The position numbers and the translations under genes are program-made. A stretch of 64,000 bases of DNA, from NCBI GenBank assembly GCA_035556135.1, contig DATMFO010000004.1:372001-436000 (forward strand), written 5' to 3'. Position 1 is the stretch's first letter. Every line of letters starts with the position of its first letter. This document shows positions 1-8,259 of this stretch, piece after piece. The notes beneath the pieces were generated by a model, which saw nothing but the letters and a program-made list of their open reading frames with translations, was not told the origin of the DNA and ran no database searches. The stretch comes from ZC4RG30 sp035556135. GTDB lineage: Bacteria > Pseudomonadota > Gammaproteobacteria > Steroidobacterales > Steroidobacteraceae.

Positions 1-759
1 CAGGCGCGGCTCATCGCCCTGTGGTGCAGCGTGGGATTCATCCACGGCGTGATGAACACCGACAACATGGCGATCAGCGGCGAGACCATCGACTACGGTC
101 CCTGCGCGTTCATGGACCACTACGACCCTGCCACGGTGTTCAGTTCCATCGATCATCGCGGCCGCTACAGCTTCGGCAACCAGCCCACCATCGCGCAGTG
201 GAACCTGGCGCGGCTGGCCGAGTGCCTGCTGCCGCTGATGCCGGGCGAACCTGCAGATGGCGTCGAGCGCGCCACGGCAGTGATCACCGGTTTCATGGAC
301 CAGTTCGACGCGGAACTGCTGGCGCTGATGCGGCGCAAGCTCGGCCTGGCCACCGCGCAGGTTGAAGACACTGCGCTGGTGACTGCGCTGCTGCGCTCCC
401 TGCAGGTGGCGCGCGCCGATTTCACGCAGGCCCTGCGCGGGCTTGCCGACTGCATCGAATCCGGCGGCGACCCCGAACTGTCCGGATGGCTGGCGAGCTG
501 GCGCGCGCGACTGGCAGGAGAGCCGGTGCCGGTGGCGGAACGTCGCGCAGCGATGCTGCGGAGCAATCCCGCCTTCATCCCGCGCAACCACCGCGTGGAG
601 GCTGCGCTGGCCGCGGCATCCGATCGTGGCGACATGGCGCCGTTCAACACGCTGCTGCCGCTGCTGCAGCGACCCTTCGAGGAACATCCGGGATTCGAGG
701 CCTGGCGCCTGCCGCCGGAGGATCATGAACGCGTGGCCGCAACCTTCTGCGGCACTTGA
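1..759 (+). CDS. selO: Protein adenylyltransferase SelO (YdiU), C-terminal part
   Basis: The open frame runs in from the left edge, so only about the last 250 residues are present. SelO proteins are pseudokinase-fold enzymes that transfer AMP to Ser/Thr/Tyr of target proteins, reported in redox homeostasis. The fragment holds the family signature: HGVMNTDNM, with the catalytic Asp and metal-binding Asn, and DYGPCAF about a dozen residues later with the second metal Asp. The protein ends in FCGT, a Cys close to the C-terminus as is usual in the family. The N-terminal nucleotide-binding half is outside the window. mogA follows after 30 bp on the same strand. Confidence 0.93.
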   Translation, partial: QARLIALWCSVGFIHGVMNTDNMAISGETIDYGPCAFMDHYDPATVFSSIDHRGRYSFGNQPTIAQWNLARLAECLLPLMPGEPADGVERATAVITGFMDQFDAELLALMRRKLGLATAQVEDTALVTALLRSLQVARADFTQALRGLADCIESGGDPELSGWLASWRARLAGEPVPVAERRAAMLRSNPAFIPRNHRVEAALAAASDRGDMAPFNTLLPLLQRPFEEHPGFEAWRLPPEDHERVAATFCGT

Positions 760-789
760 GTCGCGCTGCGGCGCGATAGAATCGACGGC

Positions 790-1323
790 ATGAACAAGCC
801 CGTGATTGGAGTGCTCAACGTGTCGGACCGGGCCAGCGCCGGCGTCTATTCCGATGAGCCCGGCCAGGCCTGTGTCGCGCTGCTGCGCGAGTGGCTCAGT
901 ACCGGGTTCGATGTGGACTACCGCGTGGTCCCGGACGAGATCGACGTGATTGCCGGCGAGCTGATCCGGCAAAGCGATGAGGCCGGCTGCTGCCTCATCG
1001 TCACCACTGGCGGCACCGGCCCGGCCCCGCGTGACGTCACCCCCGAGGCCACGCTGAAGGTCGTGCAGCGCGAGATGCCGGGATTCGGCGAGCTGATGAG
1101 AACCACGTCACTGAAATATGTCCCCACCGCCATCCTCTCGCGCCAGACGGCCGGCATCCGCGGCCGCACGCTCATCGTGAACCTGCCCGGCCGTCCCAAG
1201 TCCATCCGCGAGAACCTGGAAGCCGTGTTCCCGGCCATCCCCTACTGCATCGACCTCATCGGCGGTCCGCGGCTGGAGACCAACGAAGCGGTGATGAAGG
1301 CTTTCCGGCCAAAAAGCAGCTGA
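790..1323 (+). CDS. mogA: Molybdopterin adenylyltransferase MogA
   Basis: This 177-residue protein matches the MoaB/MogA family in length and motifs. The nucleotide and molybdopterin binding stretch TTGGTGPAPRDVTPEA lies at about residues 72-87, and NLPGRPKS follows near residue 136-143. MogA adenylylates molybdopterin to activate it for molybdenum insertion during molybdenum cofactor synthesis in the cytoplasm. The form with PAPRDVTPEA and a C-terminal extension fits MogA better than the shorter MoaB. No other moa/mob gene is nearby, so the gene is isolated from its pathway here. Confidence 0.93.
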   Translation: MNKPVIGVLNVSDRASAGVYSDEPGQACVALLREWLSTGFDVDYRVVPDEIDVIAGELIRQSDEAGCCLIVTTGGTGPAPRDVTPEATLKVVQREMPGFGELMRTTSLKYVPTAILSRQTAGIRGRTLIVNLPGRPKSIRENLEAVFPAIPYCIDLIGGPRLETNEAVMKAFRPKSS

Positions 1324-1476
1324 AAACCGGGCCTTCCCGGCCGGGCGTCCGGTGCACAATTCGTGCGCAATTCCTCCCAATAAGGATTGTGCGAACAGGC
1401 TGGAACCGATGCCCGCCTTTGCTTCTCTGATCAATTGTCGATGGAACAGATTGACTGATTGGTTAAAGGAGCTGAC

Positions 1477-1578
1477 ATGAACGCACTTGCACTTTCGACC
1501 CTGCTGATCCACGCCCTGGCCACTGTGGCGATCCTGGTGGGATCGGCCGTGACGTCCTGCTTCGCCGGTCGGAAGTAA
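1477..1578 (+). CDS. Small hydrophobic peptide, 33 aa
   Basis: A short frame in the 450-bp gap between mogA and fadE starts with ATG at 1477, preceded by a strong AAAGGAG Shine-Dalgarno six bases upstream, and stops at TAA 1576-1578. The peptide (MNALALSTLLIHALATVAIL to FAGRK) has one hydrophobic span at about residues 3-30 and a positively charged tail, as in single-pass small membrane proteins. A hairpin follows within 20 bp. I recognise no family. The ribosome site, compactness and isolation argue for a real gene, but conservation cannot be tested here. Confidence 0.5.
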   Translation: MNALALSTLLIHALATVAILVGSAVTSCFAGRK

Positions 1579-1593
1579 TGGCGACCGGTCGGG

Positions 1594-1641
1594 GGGATCG
1601 CCGGCACGGCTGCCGGGCTGACGCAGCTGCCGTGCGATCCC
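1594..1641 (+). terminator. Possible hairpin terminator after the 33-aa peptide
   Basis: The outer arms GGGATCG/CGATCCC and inner arms GCACGGC/GCCGTGC form one stem of about 13 pairs with a small left-side bulge. There is no T-run after it, so it may only be a transcript-end stabiliser. Confidence 0.35.
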
Positions 1642-1774
1642 GTCCATCACCCGACAACCTTTCCCTGTTGACTTGACGCCTGATCGTTCCGCCATGGATC
1701 CGGCAGCCTTCGCGTAACGCCGGCCAGCACCCCGACACCCGGCCGCGCCCGCCGCAGCGCGCTATAGTTGCCGC

Positions 1775-4276
1775 ATGTTGCTGTTTCTCCTGCTGTTACT
1801 CGCTGCCATGGCTGCCATCTTCTCGGTAGCGCAGGCCGGTGTCCTGATCACCCTGGGCCTCATCATCGCGGTGCTCGCCCTGGCCTATTGGCGACTGCCG
1901 CTGTGGGCCTTTTCCATCGCCTTCACGGCGCTCTTCGGCGCTTACGCCTTCTTCGGCACCGCGCCACTGTGGTGGAAGGGGTTCCTTCTCGCGCTGCTGG
2001 CGGTGATGTGGCTGTTCAACTTCAGGCCGCTGCGCAAGGCGCTGGTCTCCCGCCCCTTCCTGCGCACCTACCTGCGCATGCTGCCCACCATGTCGGCCAC
2101 CGAACGCGAGGCACTGGAAGCCGGCGGCGTGTGGTGGGACGGCGAGCTGTTCACCGGCAAGCCGGACTGGGACCGCCTGCTCGGCACACCGCCGCCGCGC
2201 CTCTCTGCAGAAGAACAGGCCTTCCTCGACGGCCCGGTGGAACAGCTGTGCGCCATGGTGGATGACTTCGACGTCACGCACCGCCGTGCCGACCTCCCGC
2301 CGGAGGCCTGGGAGTTCATCAAGAAGAACCGCTTCTGGGCCATGATCATTCCGAAGCGCTATGGCGGGCTGGAATTCAGCCGCTACGCGCAGTCCTCGGT
2401 GCTGGTGAAGCTCTGCAGTCGCAGCATCGTGCTGGGCACGACGGTGGGCGTGCCGAACTCGCTCGGCCCGGGCGAGCTGCTGGTCCACTACGGCACTGAC
2501 GAGCAGAAGGATTACTACCTGCCGCGCCTGGTGCGCGGTGAGGAGATCCCCTGCTTCGGGCTTACCAGCCCGGTGGCCGGCTCTGATGCCACCTCCATCA
2601 CCGACACCGGCGTGGTGTGCCGCGGCCAGTACGACGGCCGCGAGGTGATCGGCATCCGCCTCAACTTCTCCAAGCGCTACATCACGCTGGCGCCAGTGGC
2701 CACTGTCATCGGCCTCGCGTTCCGGCTGTTCGATCCTGAACACCTGGCCGGCGACATCGAGGACATCGGCATCACCTGCGCGCTGATCCCGCGCGACACG
2801 CCGGGCATCCGCATCGGTCGCCGCCACTTCCCGCTCAACACGCCATTCCAGAACGGCCCCATCCAGGGCGAGGATGTGTTCGTGCCGCTGGACTTCATCA
2901 TCGGCGGCATCGCGCAGGCCGGGCGCGGCTGGCGCATGCTGGTGGAACAGCTGTCGGTGGGACGCAGTATCTCGCTGCCCTCCACCGCACTGGGCGGCGC
3001 GATGGCCGCAGCCTGGACCACTGGTGCATATGCGCGCATCCGCAAGCAGTTCGGCCTGTCGGTCGGCCGCTTTGAAGGCGTGGAGCAGGTGATCGCCCGC
3101 ATCATCGGCACCACCTACATCATGGATGCCGCGCGCAGCGTCACGACCGGCGCCATCGATGCCGGCGAGAAGCCCGCCGTGCCCGCGGCCATCCTCAAGA
3201 TGCATCTCACCGAGATGGGCCGCGTGATCGCCGCCGACGCCATGGACGTGCACGGTGGCAAGGCCGTGATGCTCGGACCTCGCAACTACCTCGGTCGCGC
3301 CTGGCAGGCCTCGCCCATCGGCATCACGGTGGAAGGTGCCAACATCCTCACGCGCAACCTGATCATCTTCGGCCAGGGCGCGATCCGCTGCCACCCCTTC
3401 GTGCTGAAGGAGATGGAGGCGGCACGCAATGCGCAGGGCGAGCGCAGCGTGGATGACTTCGACCGCGCGCTGTTCGCGCACATCGGCTTCACCATCTCCA
3501 ACGCCGTGCGCTCGCTGGTGATGGCGATCACCCTGGCCCGTTTCGAGCGCGTGCCCGACCACGGCCCGCTGCGCCGCTACTACCAGCACATCGAGCGCTT
3601 CTCCGCTTCTTTCGCCTTCGCTGCGGACGTGGCCATGCTGTCGCTGGGCGGCTACCTGAAGAAGAAAGAGAGCCTGTCCGCACGCCTGGGCGACGTGCTC
3701 TCCTATCTCTACCTCGCCTCGATGGTACTCAAGCACCACCACGACAACGGTGCGCCGCGCGAGGACCAGCCCATCGTCGAGTGGGCCTGCCGCGACCTGC
3801 TGTACCGCGCGCAGGAACAGCTGCATGGCTTCCTGCGCAATTTCCCCAACCGTCCGCTGGCCTGGCTGATGCGCGTGCTGGTTTTCCCGCGCGGCCGCAC
3901 CTACTTTGCGCCCAGCGACCGCCTCGGCGCGCAGCTGGCAGCGGTCGCCATGGAACCGGGCCCGGCCCGCGAGCGGCTGTGCCGCCACGCCTTCCGCACC
4001 AATGTCTCCGGCAATCCGCTGGGCCTGCTCGAAGAGGCGCTGCAGCTGTCGCTGCGCGCCGAACCGCTGGAACGCAAGCTCAGGGTGGAGGGTGTGAAGA
4101 CCGGCCGCATCGCGGCGCTGGACATGCCCGGCCAGATCGCCGCCGGTCGCGAGCTCGGCATCCTCTCTGCGGAGGAAGCCGCCCTGCTGCTCGACTATGA
4201 TGCGAAGATCATGCGCATCATCAATGTGGATGATTTCGCGCCCGCCGAACTGCCCGCGGGCACGTCCAGCAACTAG
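1775..4276 (+). CDS. fadE: Acyl-CoA dehydrogenase FadE (long, membrane-associated form)
   Basis: This 833-residue protein belongs to the FadE class (E. coli FadE is 814 aa), which carries out the first, FAD-dependent oxidation of acyl-CoA to 2-enoyl-CoA in fatty acid beta-oxidation. The N-terminus holds two hydrophobic helices (about residues 1-65) that tether it to the membrane. The acyl-CoA dehydrogenase core shows FGLTSPVAGSDATS (substrate/FAD loop) and the strongly conserved block DVHGGKAVMLGPRNYLGR followed by VEGANILTRNLIIFGQG. The DUF1974-type C-terminal half of this subfamily is also present. The gene stands alone between the small peptide and a lipoprotein gene. Confidence 0.96.
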   Translation: MLLFLLLLLAAMAAIFSVAQAGVLITLGLIIAVLALAYWRLPLWAFSIAFTALFGAYAFFGTAPLWWKGFLLALLAVMWLFNFRPLRKALVSRPFLRTYLRMLPTMSATEREALEAGGVWWDGELFTGKPDWDRLLGTPPPRLSAEEQAFLDGPVEQLCAMVDDFDVTHRRADLPPEAWEFIKKNRFWAMIIPKRYGGLEFSRYAQSSVLVKLCSRSIVLGTTVGVPNSLGPGELLVHYGTDEQKDYYLPRLVRGEEIPCFGLTSPVAGSDATSITDTGVVCRGQYDGREVIGIRLNFSKRYITLAPVATVIGLAFRLFDPEHLAGDIEDIGITCALIPRDTPGIRIGRRHFPLNTPFQNGPIQGEDVFVPLDFIIGGIAQAGRGWRMLVEQLSVGRSISLPSTALGGAMAAAWTTGAYARIRKQFGLSVGRFEGVEQVIARIIGTTYIMDAARSVTTGAIDAGEKPAVPAAILKMHLTEMGRVIAADAMDVHGGKAVMLGPRNYLGRAWQASPIGITVEGANILTRNLIIFGQGAIRCHPFVLKEMEAARNAQGERSVDDFDRALFAHIGFTISNAVRSLVMAITLARFERVPDHGPLRRYYQHIERFSASFAFAADVAMLSLGGYLKKKESLSARLGDVLSYLYLASMVLKHHHDNGAPREDQPIVEWACRDLLYRAQEQLHGFLRNFPNRPLAWLMRVLVFPRGRTYFAPSDRLGAQLAAVAMEPGPARERLCRHAFRTNVSGNPLGLLEEALQLSLRAEPLERKLRVEGVKTGRIAALDMPGQIAAGRELGILSAEEAALLLDYDAKIMRIINVDDFAPAELPAGTSSN

Positions 4277-4297
4277 ATCACCGGGAGAAGAACGATC

Positions 4298-4822
4298 ATG
4301 AATACCAGGCTGATGGCCGTCGCCACCACTGCGACGATCACCCTGCTGGCGGCCTGTTCGAAGGCGCCGGAGACTGCCGCGCCCGCCGCACCCACCGCCG
4401 ACGCGGCCGCCGGGACCACGCATGCGGAGCACGACACCACGGCCACCCCCGCCCCCACGGGCCTGGCCCGCACCCCGGCACCTGCCGGCGCCACCGTCTT
4501 CATCGTGAGCCCGAAGGATGGCGAGACGGTGACCACGCCGGTGAAAGTGGTGTTCGGCATCTCGGGCATGGGGCTGGCCCCCGCGGGCGAGAAGAACGAC
4601 AACGCCGGCCACCACCACCTGCTGATCGACACCGAACTGGCCGATGCCTCGCTGCCCATCCCAGCCGACGAAAAGCACGTGCATTTCGGCAAGGCGCAGA
4701 CCGAGGCCGAGGTGGCGCTGGCTCCCGGCGCGCACACGCTGCAGCTGGTGCTCGGCGACTACCTGCACATTCCCTTCGACCCGGTGATTGCCTCGCAGAA
4801 GATCACCATCAACGTGAACTGA
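4298..4822 (+). CDS. DUF4399 domain lipoprotein
   Basis: This 174-residue protein has a type II signal peptide with lipobox LLAAC (Cys20), then an Ala/Pro/Thr-rich linker to about residue 65, then a DUF4399 domain. The domain begins FIVSPKDGETVTTPVKVVFG and carries a clustered Gly/His segment (AGHHHLLID) and HVHFGKAQTEAEV. The linker itself contains HAEHD. His-rich loops suggest metal binding, but the family has no established function. It is presumably anchored in the outer membrane facing the periplasm. It is followed by a strong hairpin and so is probably monocistronic. Confidence 0.85.
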   Translation: MNTRLMAVATTATITLLAACSKAPETAAPAAPTADAAAGTTHAEHDTTATPAPTGLARTPAPAGATVFIVSPKDGETVTTPVKVVFGISGMGLAPAGEKNDNAGHHHLLIDTELADASLPIPADEKHVHFGKAQTEAEVALAPGAHTLQLVLGDYLHIPFDPVIASQKITINVN

Positions 4823-4832
4823 GGGCCCCAAC

Positions 4833-4856
4833 GGCCGCCGCACTGGAGCGGCGGCC
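4833..4856 (+). terminator. Hairpin terminator between the DUF4399 gene and gspA
   Basis: A perfect 9-bp stem (GGCCGCCGC / GCGGCGGCC) encloses a 6-base loop, 10 bp after the DUF4399 stop codon and followed by TTGCC. The geometry fits an intrinsic terminator, although the T-tract is poor. Confidence 0.55.
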
Positions 4857-4871
4857 TTGCCGGAACCAGCG

Positions 4872-6512
4872 ATGTACCTGCCGTTTTACGGACTGGCCGA
4901 GAAACCCTTCTCGATCACGCCCGACCCACGCTACCTGTATCTCGGCGGCCGTCACGCCGAGGCATTGGCGCACCTGGTATACGGCATCACCGAGGCCGGC
5001 GGCTTCATCCAGCTCACCGGCGAGGTGGGCACCGGCAAGACGACGATGATCCGCTCGCTGCTGGCGCGGCGACCGGAGAATGCCGAGATCGCGCTGGTCC
5101 TGAACCCGAGGATGAGCGAATCCGAATTCCTGCAGACCCTGTGCGAAGAGCTGGGCATCGCGGTGCCCGAGGCAGCGCGTGGCAGCATGAAGGAGCTCAC
5201 CGGGCTGCTGAACCGCCACCTGCTTCAGGTGCATGCGGCCGGCCGCCGCGTGGTGCTCATCGTCGATGAGGCGCAGAACCTCACGCCCGACCTGCTCGAG
5301 CGCGTACGACTGCTGAGCAACCTGGAAACCGAGACCCAGAAGCTGCTGCAGATCATCCTGATTGGCCAGCCGGAGCTGCGCGACATGCTGGCCCGCAACG
5401 ACTTGCGGCAGCTCGCCCAGCGCATCACCGGGCGCTACCACCTGGATCCGCTGTCGCGTGAGGAGACCGCCGCCTACGTGAAACACCGGCTGCGCATCGC
5501 CGGCGCCACGCGCGGGATCTTCACGCGCGGCGCGCTGGCGGAGCTGCATCGTGTCAGCGGCGGCGTGCCACGGCTGATCAACATCATCGGCGATCGTGCG
5601 CTGCTGGGTGGGTTCACCGAAGACCGCCACCTGCAGAACGCCGCCATGGTGCGCAAGGCCGCGGCTGAGGTGTTTGGCAGGCCGGTGCGTCCGGTGTGGC
5701 TGCCGCTCGCGGCGGGCCTCGTCGGCGTGGCCATGCTCGGCGCAGGTACATGGGCCGTGTGGAAGCAGCAGCAGTCAGGATCACCAGCAGTGGCTGCCCA
5801 GATTGCGGCCGCCCCGGCCGAAGAAGCGGCTGTGGCACCCGCGGCACCGGAAGCACCGCCTGTCGCCCCGCCGGCAGCGCCGCCCACCGTGGCGCAGCTG
5901 CTGCAGCAGGAGGCCGGCACGGCTGGCGAGGACAGCGCCTGGTCACAGCTCTTCGGGCTGTGGGGCGCGCAGTTCACGCCCGGGGCCGCGCCCCCCTGCA
6001 CGCAGGCACTGCGGCAATCACTGGAGTGCCTGGAGGAGCGCGGCGGCCTCGACGCCCTGCGCCGCTACAACCGCCCGGCCCTGCTGTCGCTCAACGATGA
6101 TGACGGCGTGGCCCACCAGGCCGTGCTCGCGCAGCTGCTGGATGAGGAACGTGCACGGCTGATGCTCGGCGACGGTGCGTGGGAAGTGAATCTCGCGGAT
6201 CTGCAGGCGCGGTGGAATGGCAACTTCCAGCTGCTGTGGAAGCCCTCGCACCTGGATACGCGCAACCTCTCGCTGGGCACCTGGGGCGAACCTGTGCTCA
6301 ACCTGCGCGCCCGGCTCAATGCCTGGGCCGGCGTCACCGTGGAAACCGTGGCGGACCCGGAGTATTTCGACGAAGCGCTGCAGGACCTGGTGATGCGCTT
6401 CCAGTCCAGCAACGACCTGGTGGTCGATGGCATCGCCGGTGTGCGCACCCAGGCGCTGCTGGACGCAGCCGTCGCCGATGCCGGCACGCCACTGCTGTCG
6501 GCCGCGCGCTGA
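4872..6512 (+). CDS. gspA: GspA/ExeA-type AAA ATPase with peptidoglycan-binding C-terminus
   Basis: About 546 residues. I chose ATG 4872 (MYLPFYGLAEKPFSITPDPR), the usual family start, rather than the upstream TTG at 4857. Walker A EVGTGKTTMI lies at about residues 51-60 and Walker B VVLIVDEAQ at about 128. A single membrane helix (about 275-295) follows, then an Ala/Pro linker, and a periplasmic part ending in a PG_binding_1-like motif (LVMRFQSSNDLVVDGIAGVRT). In Aeromonas the ExeA/ExeB complex uses ATP and binds peptidoglycan to place the type II secretin through the cell wall. gspB follows after 6 bp, supporting the pair. Confidence 0.92.
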   Translation: MYLPFYGLAEKPFSITPDPRYLYLGGRHAEALAHLVYGITEAGGFIQLTGEVGTGKTTMIRSLLARRPENAEIALVLNPRMSESEFLQTLCEELGIAVPEAARGSMKELTGLLNRHLLQVHAAGRRVVLIVDEAQNLTPDLLERVRLLSNLETETQKLLQIILIGQPELRDMLARNDLRQLAQRITGRYHLDPLSREETAAYVKHRLRIAGATRGIFTRGALAELHRVSGGVPRLINIIGDRALLGGFTEDRHLQNAAMVRKAAAEVFGRPVRPVWLPLAAGLVGVAMLGAGTWAVWKQQQSGSPAVAAQIAAAPAEEAAVAPAAPEAPPVAPPAAPPTVAQLLQQEAGTAGEDSAWSQLFGLWGAQFTPGAAPPCTQALRQSLECLEERGGLDALRRYNRPALLSLNDDDGVAHQAVLAQLLDEERARLMLGDGAWEVNLADLQARWNGNFQLLWKPSHLDTRNLSLGTWGEPVLNLRARLNAWAGVTVETVADPEYFDEALQDLVMRFQSSNDLVVDGIAGVRTQALLDAAVADAGTPLLSAAR

Positions 6513-6518
6513 GCCGCC

Positions 6519-7127
6519 ATGTCATTCATCCTCGACGCACTCAGGAAGGCCGAGTCCGAACGCAACCGCAACGTCGGGCCGGTGCTGATGGATGCGCGCA
6601 TCGCGCCACCACGCCGCGGGCTGCCGGGCTGGGCGGTGGGACTGGGCGTGGTGCTGCTGCTGAACCTCGGCCTGCTGGCCTGGCTGCTGGGCCGCACGCA
6701 GCCACCCGCGATGGTCGCGCCTGCTGCACGCGAAGCCGCGGAGCCTGCGCCACAAGCTGCACCCACAGCCCAGGATCCGCCGGGACCTGCAGCCTCCGCG
6801 CCGCAGCCCGTACAGGCCCCGGCCGACCTCCCCACACTGCCCGTCGCGCCGCCCCACGCAAGCGGCCCGTCGCTCGCCGCCACCGGCGACGAGGAACGCC
6901 TCCCGGAACTGCGTGAGCTGCGCAATGCCGGCGTGTCGCTTCCCGATCTCGCGCTCAACCTGCATGTTTACGCGCTGGCGCCCGCAGACCGTTCGGTGAT
7001 GCTGAACGGCCAGCGCGCCCGCGAGGGTGACTACCTGCCCAACGGCGTGAAGGTGGAGCGCATCACCCCGCAGGCGGTGATCCTGGAAGCCAGCGGCCGG
7101 CGCTTCCGCCTCACCGCCGGCGAGTAG
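6519..7127 (+). CDS. gspB: Type II secretion assembly protein GspB
   Basis: 202 residues with the standard GspB layout: a short cytoplasmic start (MSFILDALRKAESERNRN), one membrane helix at about residues 33-53, a long Ala/Pro-rich periplasmic linker, and a C-terminal GspB domain (NLHVYALAPADRSVMLNGQR through GRRFRL). It pairs with GspA to scaffold the secretin; no other gsp genes are in view. The stop codon abuts the stop of the convergent gene at 7128, and both sit on the palindrome CGAGTAGCTACTCG (7121-7134). Confidence 0.9.
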   Translation: MSFILDALRKAESERNRNVGPVLMDARIAPPRRGLPGWAVGLGVVLLLNLGLLAWLLGRTQPPAMVAPAAREAAEPAPQAAPTAQDPPGPAASAPQPVQAPADLPTLPVAPPHASGPSLAATGDEERLPELRELRNAGVSLPDLALNLHVYALAPADRSVMLNGQRAREGDYLPNGVKVERITPQAVILEASGRRFRLTAGE

Positions 7128-8102
7128 CTACTCGGCGATGTACCAGCGGTCGTTGACCAGCTCCACCGCCCATGTGCGGTAGGGCAGGCCACTGCCCGCC
7201 AGATCGAACACCGCGCGGGTTCCCCCGTATTCGAAACTGGGCTCCCGTTCCCGCGCCAGCCGGATGGCGGCCAGGTGCTGCTCGCGCAGTGACTCGCGCG
7301 TCTCGCACGAAGTGATCAGCGTACGCAGTGCACGCGAGCCGGTGGTGCGACGGAAGTTCGGGCTCATCTGCTTGTCGAAGTAGGCCTCGCAGCGCCCGGC
7401 CTGCAGGTTCTTCTCCGCCTCGTCGAGCAAGGTGATGATGGCCTGCGGCAGGGCCGGCCGCGACGGCGCGGCTGCCTCACCCGGCGCACCTTGCCCAGGT
7501 GCAGCGGCCACGGCGGGACGCGGTCCAACGCTCGTGCGGCCTGCGCGCAGGTCATCGATCTGCGCGAGCAGTTCCAGCGGCATCGCGGCCTTCCAGTCCT
7601 TGCCCCAGGGCACGATGGACACCATCACCGGCACCTTCACGTCACCCATGTCCTCCAGTGGCACCAGCCGGCCGACCATCAGCACCATGTTGCCGCGGTC
7701 ATTCACCGCTTCGATCCATTCCACCTTCTGGAACTCGCGGCTGCCGAAACGCAGCCGCTGCGAGAGCGTGACGAAGAAAGCCTGCGGCGTGAGCCGCTCG
7801 AGGTCCACCAGCGGCATGCCGTCGCCGAACAGGCGCCGGCGCGTGATGGTCTCGTCGCGATCAGCCTCGAGCTTCATCTGGTCGAGCAGCTGCGTGCGCA
7901 GCTTCACCAGCTCGTCTTCATGGATGGCCATGGCCATGGCCTGCGGATCACCTGCGGCCACCGCGGCAAGGTACTGAAGCGCAGCCTGCTGTTGCACCAT
8001 GGTCCCGCTGCCGGCAGCAACCGGTTGCGCCGCACCAAGCCACAGCGCGGCGGACAGCAGCATCGTGAATGTGACTGACTTCACAGTGTGCATTGCATGC
8101 AT
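7128..8102 (-). CDS. Exported protein of unknown function
   Basis: 324 residues with a Sec signal peptide (hydrophobic to about residue 30, cleavage near PVAAGSG). The mature part is mixed alpha/beta, with an Ala/Pro/Gly-rich low-complexity spacer at about residues 205-225 separating two halves. The second half contains two Cys (about residues 246 and 275) that could form a disulfide. I recognise no domain. It is convergent with gspB and divergent from the TonB-like gene, with no operon partner. An alternative start is the second Met (MHTVKSV), three codons in. Confidence 0.8.
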   Translation of the reverse strand: MHAMHTVKSVTFTMLLSAALWLGAAQPVAAGSGTMVQQQAALQYLAAVAAGDPQAMAMAIHEDELVKLRTQLLDQMKLEADRDETITRRRLFGDGMPLVDLERLTPQAFFVTLSQRLRFGSREFQKVEWIEAVNDRGNMVLMVGRLVPLEDMGDVKVPVMVSIVPWGKDWKAAMPLELLAQIDDLRAGRTSVGPRPAVAAAPGQGAPGEAAAPSRPALPQAIITLLDEAEKNLQAGRCEAYFDKQMSPNFRRTTGSRALRTLITSCETRESLREQHLAAIRLAREREPSFEYGGTRAVFDLAGSGLPYRTWAVELVNDRWYIAE

Positions 8103-8259
8103 TCCTCAGCCGATAACCGGACGCGGGCGACCGGCTTCACAGATTGTCAAAGCCAACCGTCCCACAGGTTGTACCGGTGGCGGGCAGCCGTAAAGTCCGG
8201 TGTACATCATTGGGGCAGGAGCGCCCTGGTGCAACCCTCACTGGCTTCCGGAGACGGTC

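Noticed and set aside
1796..4843. 1015-codon open frame on the minus strand opposite fadE
   Set aside because: It is a GC-rich shadow of fadE and its neighbour; its translation is Arg/His/Gly-rich low-complexity sequence with no domain, while fadE is unmistakable.
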